Positions 28,180-35,596 of a DNA stretch of 64,000 nucleotides are shown here, in pieces. The position numbers were made by a program, and so were the translations under genes. The stretch spans positions 1 through 64,000 of the forward strand of contig CAJQMR010000023.1 in the NCBI GenBank assembly GCA_905479495.1, read 5' to 3'. Numbering within the stretch: the first letter of the stretch is position 1; every line of letters starts with the position of its first letter. The notes beneath the pieces are model-generated. The model made no database searches. It saw only the letters and a program-made list of their open reading frames with translations, and had not been told where the DNA came from. Source of the DNA: an uncultured Anaerolineae bacterium (GTDB lineage: Bacteria; Chloroflexota; Anaerolineae; Promineifilales; Promineifilaceae).

Positions 28180-30369
28180 TTACAACAAATGCTTCTCTAC
28201 AGTTTTGAGGACCGTTTCCAGTCGGTACGGTTTTTGCAAAAATCCGTTGGGTCGAATGCCGTCCATCTTTTGTAGCACTTCTCCTTCTGTGAAGCCGGAT
28301 GAGAGAATGATTTTTGCGGTTGGGTCAAGGTGACGCAGCGCTTTGAATGTTTCGAGGCCGCTCATGCCGGGCATGGTCAAATCCAGGATGATCAGACCCA
28401 CTCTATCTTGATGGGCCTCAAATAATGTTACCCCTTCTTGGCCGCTGGCGGCAGCAAGCGAGGGGATTTTCCTTAAATCTAAAATATCGCCTATCGCTTC
28501 GCGCACTTGCTTTTCATCGTCGATAATGAGTATCGTGTTATGGTCTGGGTGTGAGGTAGACATATTTAAATCATCTCCAAGCTGTTCGGATTCATCACAA
28601 GGGAAAAGAAACTGAAACGAAGTGCCTTTGTCGGGTTGGCTTTCAGCGCGCAGACTCCCGTTGTGCCCGCGAACGATGCCTAGCACGGCAGACAGCCCTA
28701 AGCCACGGCCCGTCCCTTTGGTTGAATAGAACGGATCAAAAATGCGGTTGAGCGTTGCTTCATCCATACCGCGTCCCGAATCGGCGACTTCTAACAAAAC
28801 GTAATGACCAACAGCTACCGTTTCATTGATAGGCTGCCACTGATCGATCTGCTCAGTGGTGAGCTGGTAGGGCGCGGTGGTAATGGTGATGGTGCCTTCT
28901 TTGGTCCCAATTGCTTCGGCTGCATTGAGCAGCAAATTCATGAGGATTTGCTGAATTTGAGCGCTGTCTGCCTGGATGTGGGGCAGCGGTTCGGACAGGT
29001 TTGTGTGGAAGGTAATATTGGCGGGCAGGGCATCCTGAAAGAGCTGCAAGTGTTGGGCAATGAGCTGGTTGAGATGCAATCCTTTCACTTCAAAATGGCC
29101 TTGTCCTGTGTAGGCAAGTAATTGGCGGGTGAGCAATGCGGCCGTTTCTGTGGCCTGAATCGCTTTGTCTAAATTAGTGTGGCTGGGGTGCTCTGGATTT
29201 AGGCGAGCTTTGGCAATGGTCACCTGACTCATCATGGCTACCAGCAGATTATTAAAATCGTGGGCCAATCCGCCCGCCATGATGCGTAAACCTTCTAGCT
29301 TTTTTGCATGCTGTTCGGCCTCTTCTGCCCGTTTGCGGCTGGAAATATCGCGGTAGCCACTAATATGGGCCAGCTTTCCCTGAAAATTGATAGGCTGACT
29401 GACGATTTCCATGGGGAAGGTGCTGCCATCCTGGCGGACGCCAATGACTTCTGACGAGATTTTTGGGCTTGTCTCCATTAATTTTTGCAAAGCAGTTGAG
29501 CTTTCACTTGTTACAAAGGTGGGTGTCTTTTTGCCCAGGACCTCATCAATTGTTGCGTAGCCAAACATGGTGGCAAATCTGGGGTTGGCCTCCAAGATGG
29601 TGTGGTTGGCAGATATGATGATGCCATCAAATGAGGCTTCGACGAGGGTGCGGAAATTTTCTTCTTTTTCGCGTAGGGCTTCAGTGGTTTGCTGCCGTTC
29701 GCTGATTTCATGGCGCAACTGTTCGTTGATGACGGACAGATCGGCAGTGCGCTGCCCCAACGTTTGCCGAATTTGCTTAAGATCTTGTTCGTTAAACCGA
29801 AGCGTGGCCAGCGTGAAGTGGAGAGCACAAAAGGCAATACCTAACAGGGCAAGGATGCTAAATAATTTTGGAAAGCTGTTGCCAATGGTAATGGCCGGAC
29901 CAAGTGGTGGCGCATAAAAGGGGATGCGTCCGATCCCCACTGCAAACGCCAGGCTCAGCCCAGCGGCCGCAGAAAGCACTGTGTAAACAATGGTGGCCCG
30001 CCCACGCAGCAGCAAGGCGGCAACAAGGATAATGACAAGGTAGGCGCCCAGCGTGGGCGTGGCGTCGATGCCAAATAGAGTGAGATGGAGGGTAAGCGAT
30101 AGCCAGGCAACGGCCGTAAATAGATGCGCTGCTAACAAGATGCGATTTGTGCGTACCAGGATTGCGATGAACCCCAGGAACAATCCGTAGAAAAACGTTA
30201 GAGCAAAAATTTCGCTGGTAAAATCATCTTGTAATAAAAACAGCAGAGCAGAGAGGATGAGAGCAACGGCCGTTAGGCGCAGCATTTGTGTCAGTAAACG
30301 GCGCGACGAAATGGCCTGACTGACGAGCTGGTCAGATAATGTAAGTGGTGTTGCGTGTGAAGAACCCAT
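28180..30369 (-). CDS. Hybrid sensor histidine kinase with PAS and receiver domains
   Basis: 729 aa. About five to six membrane helices (residues 35-190) are followed by a coiled linker, a PAS domain (about 225-345, FDGIIISANHTILEANPRF), a histidine-kinase core with H-box GLAHDFNNLLVAMM, ATPase boxes NLLLNAAEAI and DSGRGMDEATLNRIFDPF, and a C-terminal receiver (IIDDEKQVREA; phosphoacceptor in LIILDLTMPGMSG). It may pass phosphate to an unlinked regulator. The HDFNNLL variant belongs to the HWE/NtrB-like soluble-PAS group of kinases. It is convergent with the preceding gene, with a 1-bp gap. Confidence 0.93.
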   Translation of the reverse strand: MGSSHATPLTLSDQLVSQAISSRRLLTQMLRLTAVALILSALLFLLQDDFTSEIFALTFFYGLFLGFIAILVRTNRILLAAHLFTAVAWLSLTLHLTLFGIDATPTLGAYLVIILVAALLLRGRATIVYTVLSAAAGLSLAFAVGIGRIPFYAPPLGPAITIGNSFPKLFSILALLGIAFCALHFTLATLRFNEQDLKQIRQTLGQRTADLSVINEQLRHEISERQQTTEALREKEENFRTLVEASFDGIIISANHTILEANPRFATMFGYATIDEVLGKKTPTFVTSESSTALQKLMETSPKISSEVIGVRQDGSTFPMEIVSQPINFQGKLAHISGYRDISSRKRAEEAEQHAKKLEGLRIMAGGLAHDFNNLLVAMMSQVTIAKARLNPEHPSHTNLDKAIQATETAALLTRQLLAYTGQGHFEVKGLHLNQLIAQHLQLFQDALPANITFHTNLSEPLPHIQADSAQIQQILMNLLLNAAEAIGTKEGTITITTAPYQLTTEQIDQWQPINETVAVGHYVLLEVADSGRGMDEATLNRIFDPFYSTKGTGRGLGLSAVLGIVRGHNGSLRAESQPDKGTSFQFLFPCDESEQLGDDLNMSTSHPDHNTILIIDDEKQVREAIGDILDLRKIPSLAAASGQEGVTLFEAHQDRVGLIILDLTMPGMSGLETFKALRHLDPTAKIILSSGFTEGEVLQKMDGIRPNGFLQKPYRLETVLKTVEKHLL

Positions 30370-30602
30370 TTTACTGTCTCACAAGTGTACGTAAATTTTT
30401 GATGGGGCAGCAATGTTATAGGCCATTGTACCAAATTGGCTCAGGTGTGGATGGGCAGCATGGTTGGTGCTGGCAAGTAGGGTGGGGATGCTCGTTTATG
30501 TTTTGTAGATGATTGTCTAATTGCCTATTTGCTCTACTCCTGATCGTTGCTAAACTAACGACAGTGTAATTGTACTCATAATTGAACCAAACTGGAGAAA
30601 AA

Positions 30603-32411
30603 ATGAGCCAAGTAAAATCAAACTTGCCCCATTGGGATTTTAGCACGGTCTTTCCTGGTCTGGAATCGGCTGAATTTGAAGCTGGATTTCAGGCTGTGAT
30701 CGACGCGATTGCTGATACGGTAACGTTGTTTGATGAGAATCAGATTAATCGGTTAGATACGGCCGTTCCGGTTGATGACAAGCTGGTTACCTTATTGGAA
30801 ACGATTATTCATCGCCTGAACAAAATTGATGAACAAATAAATATTTTACAGGCTTATCTGTATGGCTTTCTGACAACCGATTCCCGCAATGCCAAAGCGC
30901 AGGCGCGAAACAGCGAATTGCTGCCTCATTTGTCCCAGCGCTCGCTGCTCAATACTCGGTTCACCGCCTGGCTTGGCTCACTAGATGTAGAGCTGCTGCT
31001 GGATAAATCGGCCGTGGCTCAGGCGCATGAGTACGTGCTTCTTAAAGCCAAGGAAGAATCTCTGCATTTGATGAGTCCTGAGCAGGAAGATTTGGCCGCC
31101 GAACTTGCGCTCACTGGGGGCAGCAGCTGGTATCATCTTTTTAGCAATTACACGTCGCAATTAACGGTAGATATTGAGCGGGATGGCAAAATTGAAAAGA
31201 TGCCGCTCACTGCGGCCCAAAACCTGGCTTTTGAGCCAGATCGAGATTTGCGGGCGCAGGCGCATCACGCCGTCTTGGATGCTTTGGCAGAAGCGGCCGT
31301 TCCCCTGGCAGCCTCGCTCAACAGCCTCAAAGGGGAAACCTTGGCCATTACCCGGCGGCGCGGTTGGGAATCCCCATTGGAGATGGTGTTGTTTGACAAC
31401 GCCATTGATCGCCCCACGTTGGACGCGATGATGACCGCCACGCGCAACGCTTTCCCCGATTTTCAACGGTATCTTAAAGCCCGGGCCCGGGCTTTAGGCC
31501 TGCCTAAACTGGCCTGGTACGACAGGCTGGTGCCGCTGGGGCAAGGCGAACAAAGTTGGGCTTATAGCGATGCCACAGAATTTGTCATGACGCAGTTTGG
31601 TACGTATTCTGCCAAAATGCGCCGCCTGGCGGAACGGGCTTTTAGCGAAGGCTGGATCGATGCTGAGCCACGTGACGGCAAGCGGGGTGGGGCGTTTTGC
31701 ATGGGGCTGCGCGGCGAAGAATCCCGCATTTTGACCAATTATGAGGTTGGTTTTTCTGGGGTGAGCACGTTGGCACATGAGTTGGGGCATGCGTATCACA
31801 ATCTTTGCCTGGCGGTACGCACCCCGCTCCAGCAGGAAACGCCGATGACCCTGGCAGAGACGGCCAGTACGTTTTGTCAGAAGATTGTGGAGAATGCGGC
31901 ATTAAAAACGGCCGTTCCTCAAGATCAGCTCATCATCATCGACGGCGTGTTGGAATATGCTGCGCGCGTGGTGTTAGGGGCCAGCAGCAACTTCATGTTT
32001 GAAGAAAAACTGTTCGAAAAGCGCAAAGAGCGGGAGCTGTCAGTGGAAGAACTGTGTGATCTAGACCGTGAGACGCAATTGGCTTCATTGGGAGATGCGC
32101 TGGAAGATGGCTCGTTGCATCCATATCGTTGGGCCTACGTGCCTCATTATTACGGGGCAACGTTTTATAACTTCCCCTACACGTTTGGCCTGCTGTTTGG
32201 TCTGGGCCTGTATGCGCAATACCAGGCCGATCCAGAACCGTTCAAAACCGGCTACGATGAACTGCTCTCTATGACCGGCATGGGCAACGCTGCCGATCTG
32301 GCCGCCCGTTTTGGCATCAATATCCGCACGCCCGATTTTTGGGAAGCCAGCCTGGATGTGCTGCGGGCCGATGTGGACAAGTTTGAGAAGCTGGTTGATG
32401 GGGTTGCGTAA
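30603..32411 (+). CDS. pepF: M3-family oligoendopeptidase (PepF-like)
   Basis: 602 aa from ATG 30603, 5 nt after GGAG. The zinc motif LAHELGHAYHNL (HELGH about 391-395) and the downstream glutamate in TLAETASTFCQKIV define the M3 thimet/oligopeptidase-F family. It degrades short peptides in the cytoplasm; no signal peptide is seen. An in-frame TTG 30582 is possible but has no ribosome site. It is followed immediately by a terminator whose stem begins at the stop codon. Confidence 0.93.
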   Translation: MSQVKSNLPHWDFSTVFPGLESAEFEAGFQAVIDAIADTVTLFDENQINRLDTAVPVDDKLVTLLETIIHRLNKIDEQINILQAYLYGFLTTDSRNAKAQARNSELLPHLSQRSLLNTRFTAWLGSLDVELLLDKSAVAQAHEYVLLKAKEESLHLMSPEQEDLAAELALTGGSSWYHLFSNYTSQLTVDIERDGKIEKMPLTAAQNLAFEPDRDLRAQAHHAVLDALAEAAVPLAASLNSLKGETLAITRRRGWESPLEMVLFDNAIDRPTLDAMMTATRNAFPDFQRYLKARARALGLPKLAWYDRLVPLGQGEQSWAYSDATEFVMTQFGTYSAKMRRLAERAFSEGWIDAEPRDGKRGGAFCMGLRGEESRILTNYEVGFSGVSTLAHELGHAYHNLCLAVRTPLQQETPMTLAETASTFCQKIVENAALKTAVPQDQLIIIDGVLEYAARVVLGASSNFMFEEKLFEKRKERELSVEELCDLDRETQLASLGDALEDGSLHPYRWAYVPHYYGATFYNFPYTFGLLFGLGLYAQYQADPEPFKTGYDELLSMTGMGNAADLAARFGINIRTPDFWEASLDVLRADVDKFEKLVDGVA

Positions 32412-32476
32412 TTGGGTAATTATGTAACTGGGTAATTGTCCTATTACTCAATTACTCAATTACTCAATTACTTTTT
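32408..32476 (+). terminator. Terminator built on 8-bp tandem repeats after pepF
   Basis: GTAATTGGGTAATT (32408-32421, including the pepF stop) pairs over 14 bp, with one G-U, with AATTACTCAATTAC (32458-32471), and five Ts follow (32472-32476). The right arm is part of about 3.6 tandem copies of ATTACTCA (32443-32471), so several alternative hairpins are possible. The T tract ends 1 nt before the next ATG, suggesting the next gene is read mostly by readthrough or from a promoter inside pepF. Confidence 0.65.
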
Positions 32477-32477
32477 C

Positions 32478-33200
32478 ATGGACTCTTTACCCCAACTTCA
32501 TTCCGAAATGCGTGCCTGCCGCCTTTGCCTGGAAGCAGGACATGAAATTGTGCCCGGCGCGGTCTTTCGTGGCAGCGCCGGGGCAGACGTGCTGCTGATT
32601 GGCCAGGCCCCTGGGGTAACGGAGGTGGAAGCGAAACGGCCGTTTAACGCTACATCTGGCACGCGCTTATTCCAATGGCTGGGGGAAGCAGGCTGGGACG
32701 AAGCTGAGTTCCGGACGCGGCATTACATGACGGCCGTTACCAAATGTTATCCGGGCAAGGACGCCAAAAGCGGCAAAGGTGACCGCGTGCCTAGCAAGGT
32801 GGAGCAGGCGCTGTGTCGCCCCTTTTTGGAGCGGGAAATCACGTTGGTTCGCCCTAAACTTATGATTTTGGTGGGGGGGCTGGCAATCAAGCTCCTGTAT
32901 CCTGCTAAAAGGAAACTGAACGAGGTCGTGGGAACGGCCGTTTATTTCCCACCCGAAACGCTCACCAACCCGGTGAACTTTAATCTGGATGACGCTTTGC
33001 CCGTTTCGGTTATCGGTGAACGGTTATCGGTAAACGGTTCACCGATAACCGATTACCGATTACCGACCACGGGTCGTCTCGTTGTCCCGCTGCCGCATCC
33101 CTCCGGGGCCAGCCTATGGCCCAACAAGCCCGCCAACAAACTGCTCATTGCCAAAGCCATCCAAATTTTGCATACTGTCCGCAGCGCGTGGAACCTGTAG
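32478..33200 (+). CDS. Uracil-DNA glycosylase, family 4-like (iron-sulphur)
   Basis: 240 aa from ATG 32478. GQAPGVTE (42-49) with the following PFNATSGTRL, and the HPSG motif at 207-210, mark the uracil-DNA glycosylase superfamily. Four cysteines (C14, C17, C90, C113) fit the 4Fe-4S cluster of family 4, though family 5 cannot be excluded. It removes uracil from DNA. Residues about 177-197 are encoded by a palindromic insertion just before the HPSG motif, which makes this loop longer than usual. The frame is open further upstream, but that part is repeat sequence. Confidence 0.88.
   Translation: MDSLPQLHSEMRACRLCLEAGHEIVPGAVFRGSAGADVLLIGQAPGVTEVEAKRPFNATSGTRLFQWLGEAGWDEAEFRTRHYMTAVTKCYPGKDAKSGKGDRVPSKVEQALCRPFLEREITLVRPKLMILVGGLAIKLLYPAKRKLNEVVGTAVYFPPETLTNPVNFNLDDALPVSVIGERLSVNGSPITDYRLPTTGRLVVPLPHPSGASLWPNKPANKLLIAKAIQILHTVRSAWNL
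33006..33052. repeat. Palindromic element inserted in frame in the glycosylase gene
   Basis: TCGGTTATCGGTGAAC (33006-33021) and its exact complement GTTCACCGATAACCGA (33037-33052) form a 16-bp perfect stem with a 15-nt loop. Two more ATTACCG units follow to 33,065 and the loop repeats GGTTATCGGTAAA. The element keeps the reading frame and encodes about 20 residues (SVIGERLSVNGSPITDYRLP) between conserved parts of the enzyme. Confidence 0.8.
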
Positions 33201-33212
33201 TTTGCAAACAAT

Positions 33213-33275
33213 GAGGAGAAAGCATCCTCAGATGCGTCTTGCGCACCCGTTCGCATCTGAGGATGCTTTCTCCTC
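33213..33275. repeat. 24-bp perfect inverted repeat
   Basis: Bases 33213-33236 (starting GAGGAGAAAGCATCC) and 33252-33275 are exact reverse complements, with a 15-nt loop. It begins 12 nt after the glycosylase stop. No T tract follows on either strand, so it is not a classical terminator; the length and perfection suggest an extragenic palindromic or REPIN-like element, or an RNase-processed hairpin. Confidence 0.85.
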
Positions 33276-33295
33276 GGTAAAGGCGGACAAATCCA

Positions 33296-34024
33296 ATGCA
33301 AACCCCAACACCTTCTTCATTTGACGATCTCAGCAAAGACGAGCTGATCGAACAACTCGAAGCGGCGCAAGCTAGGAATGAGATATTGATTCGTTTTATA
33401 GGAAGTATTATTCATGAGGTAAGGGCACCAACGTTTATGGTACTTGGCTATGCCAATTTATTTTTAAAGGAGGCAGAAACCGCTCCCTCTCTTTCTGTCC
33501 TCATTAAATATGTTCAAGGTATGAAAAAGACTGCGGAGCGTATTCAAGAAGCTGGTAACCTGAGTTTGGCCTGGTGGCGTATGTTGCAGCTTCTTGAGAA
33601 GCCTCCAGCTAAGACCAAAATTATCCTTGCTGATTTAAATCGCTTCGAACAAGTGGCTGGAGTGCCAATAAAAACCGATTTAACCCAGATTTCTCCAATT
33701 TTGGCTAATGAAGAAGTCATCATAGCAATCATGGAATCTCTGAGATTCAGAAAATCAGATGAAGCAGAATTGGTTATTAGGGAAGATGGGGAGTACGTTC
33801 ATTTCACCCTCTCAAATGGGACAAATCTATCTTACTGGGTGGACAAGTATTTAAAAAATGAGAACGGCCGTCTCGTTTGTGATGAGCAAAAAAGTATTTT
33901 TGAACCAATCTGCGTTATTGTTACATTAGTAGAGAAGTATGGTGGTGCGGTTTTTGCTGAATTGAGCAGCAATTCAACTTACAGTCTCTCCTTTACCTTG
34001 CCAGTTTACCAAGAAGCTGCCTGA
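33296..34024 (+). CDS. Degenerate histidine-kinase-like protein
   Basis: 242 aa. A short coiled N-terminus leads to an H-box-like SIIHEVRAPTFMVLG (H40), resembling HE(V/L)RTPL. The C-terminal half keeps only the outline of an ATPase domain: EEVIIAIMESLRF where an N-box is expected, and a GGAVFAELSSNSTYSLSFTLPV end like the last strands of HATPase. The G1/G2 glycine boxes are not recognisable. It may be a pseudokinase or scaffold, or an evolving relic. It is more AT-rich than its neighbours. The annotation rests on motif similarity only. Confidence 0.6.
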   Translation: MQTPTPSSFDDLSKDELIEQLEAAQARNEILIRFIGSIIHEVRAPTFMVLGYANLFLKEAETAPSLSVLIKYVQGMKKTAERIQEAGNLSLAWWRMLQLLEKPPAKTKIILADLNRFEQVAGVPIKTDLTQISPILANEEVIIAIMESLRFRKSDEAELVIREDGEYVHFTLSNGTNLSYWVDKYLKNENGRLVCDEQKSIFEPICVIVTLVEKYGGAVFAELSSNSTYSLSFTLPVYQEAA

Positions 34025-34028
34025 CGTC

Positions 34029-34086
34029 AGACCCTAAGGGTTTGGTCATTTGGGTCGAGCCACTTGTTGGCAAACCCTTAGGGTCT
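34029..34086. repeat. AAACCCTAAGGGTTT-type palindromic pair, copy 1
   Basis: AGACCCTAAGGGTTTG (34029-34044) and CAAACCCTTAGGGTCT (34071-34086) are exact complements, 16 bp with a 26-nt loop, and each arm is itself nearly palindromic (CCCTAAGGG). The same core occurs twice at 44,816-44,874. It lies 5 nt after the degenerate kinase stop. Confidence 0.75.
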
Positions 34087-34184
34087 TTGCTAGCCAAATG
34101 CCGTTGGTAAAACGTTGATCGAGCGTGTTTGGTTGCTGCCCCCGATTGCGCTACAATGCATAGTTGAAATAACCGGAAAAATAG

Positions 34185-34265
34185 AACGCAGAGACGCAAA
34201 GACGCAGCATTACTAGAATGAAATGTTCTGCGTCGGCAATTCAGGATTGCTTGTGTCTCTGCGTT
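34185..34265. repeat. AACGCAGAGAC inverted repeat with nested stem
   Basis: AACGCAGAGAC (34185-34195) pairs with GTCTCTGCGTT (34255-34265), and inside it GACGCAG (34201-34207) pairs with CTGCGTC (34228-34234). The right side ends in TTTTTC. It covers the region just before the next gene, so translation there should start at ATG 34284, downstream of the element, not at the in-frame ATG 34218. Confidence 0.65.
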
Positions 34266-34283
34266 TTTCAGGAAAAACTGTTT

Positions 34284-35537
34284 ATGGGTTCAGAGCCAAT
34301 CATTAGTTTCCAGAACGTAGACAAGCGGTTTGCCTTTACCAAAGAGAAACCGCAGTCGGTGATGGAAACGTTTATCGCGCTGTTTTCGCGGCGCAAGGGG
34401 CCGAAGCAGCCGCCGGAATCGTTGTGGGCGGTGAAGGGTGTGAGCTTTGATGTGCTGCCGGGGCAATGTTTTGGCATTGTGGGGCGCAACGGCAGCGGCA
34501 AGAGCACCATCCTGAAGCTGATTGCCCGGATTTTGCGCCCGAATAACGGCCGTATTGTGATAAACGGCCGTGTCAGTGCTTTACTAGAGTTGGGAGCCGG
34601 TTTCCATCCTGATCTCACTGGAAGAGAAAATATCTTCCTCAATGCCGCCCTGCTTGGCTTTGATGAAGCTTCTACCCATGCCTATTACGACCGCATTGTG
34701 GAATTTTCTGAGCTGGATGAGTTTATCGACATGCCGGTGCGGCATTATTCTTCCGGCATGTACATGCGTCTGGGCTTCAGCGTGGCCATCCACATGGAGC
34801 CAGATATTCTTATTGTGGATGAGATTTTGGCCGTAGGCGATCAGGCGTTTCAGTCCAAATGTATTGAGGCTATCATGGCCATGAAAGACCGGGGCGTCAC
34901 CATTCTCATCGTGAGCCACAACATCAATCTGGTGCGGACCCTTTGTACGCATATTTTATGGATAGACAAGGGCGTACCGCAGGCATATGGACCGGTGGAT
35001 GAAATCGCGGCAGAATATGTGGCGCATGCCTACCAGAAAAAAGGGCAGCCGATCACAGCCACGTTTACGCGTTCAGGCACCGGGGAGATTGAGATAACCA
35101 GCACACGTTTTTTGGATGCGCAAGGTGAACCGCAGGAAACGTTTGCCACCGGCGAGCCAATGACCATCGAAATTGGCTATCTGGCACACAAACCGATTCC
35201 CAATCCTGAATTTGGCCTGGCCATCTTCCGGCAGGACGGGGTGCAAGTGAATGGTCCTAACACAAAGGTGGCTGGCGTCGATTTAGGTATCATTGAAGGT
35301 GAAGGGGTGCTTCGATATGAGATTGAGCAACTACCTCTTTTGCCCGCGACGTATTTGGTGACAACGGCCGTACATGACGGCCGTTCACATCAATGTTATG
35401 ATTTCCACAAGCAAGCCTATTCGTTTCAAGTCAGTCAAGGAATTTCTCATGAGCTAGATGGTGTTGTGTTGCTGCCAGCGCGTTGGCTTTTGCAGTCCAG
35501 CATCCAAAAAGAAAGTAGTGAAAAAATTCAAGTATAA
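34284..35537 (+). CDS. Polysaccharide ABC transporter ATPase, Wzt-like with C-terminal binding domain
   Basis: 417 aa from ATG 34284 (AGGA at 34270-34273). The ATPase has Walker A GRNGSGKST, a signature of the polysaccharide-export subfamily (HYSSGMYMRLGFSVAI) and Walker B DILIVDEILAVGD. From about residue 260, a beta-rich Wzt_C-like domain (TFATGEPMTIEIGY) would recognise the glycan end. Such ATPases drive export of O-antigen-like or teichoic-like polymers, but no Wzm-type permease is adjacent. A membrane glycosyltransferase two genes on may be related. Confidence 0.88.
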   Translation: MGSEPIISFQNVDKRFAFTKEKPQSVMETFIALFSRRKGPKQPPESLWAVKGVSFDVLPGQCFGIVGRNGSGKSTILKLIARILRPNNGRIVINGRVSALLELGAGFHPDLTGRENIFLNAALLGFDEASTHAYYDRIVEFSELDEFIDMPVRHYSSGMYMRLGFSVAIHMEPDILIVDEILAVGDQAFQSKCIEAIMAMKDRGVTILIVSHNINLVRTLCTHILWIDKGVPQAYGPVDEIAAEYVAHAYQKKGQPITATFTRSGTGEIEITSTRFLDAQGEPQETFATGEPMTIEIGYLAHKPIPNPEFGLAIFRQDGVQVNGPNTKVAGVDLGIIEGEGVLRYEIEQLPLLPATYLVTTAVHDGRSHQCYDFHKQAYSFQVSQGISHELDGVVLLPARWLLQSSIQKESSEKIQV

Positions 35538-35544
35538 GTGAAAG

Positions 35545-35572
35545 TTGATGACTAAATGATTTAGATCATCAA
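35545..35572. promoter_or_regulatory. 28-bp dyad between the Wzt-like gene and the next gene
   Basis: TTGATGA-CTAAAT-G-ATTTAG-A-TCATCAA (35545-35572) is a near-perfect palindrome starting 7 nt after the stop. No T tract follows, so an operator site for a dimeric regulator is as likely as a terminator. Confidence 0.5.
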
Positions 35573-35596
35573 TAAATGTTCCAGGATTTTCGATTT

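Noticed and set aside
32443..32471. A CRISPR-like repeat array
   Set aside because: The ATTACTCA copies are 8 bp, directly adjacent and without spacers; no cas genes are present.
33007..33066. A frameshift or assembly error in the glycosylase gene
   Set aside because: The frame continues to the expected HPSG motif and a normal C-terminus, so the insertion is in frame.
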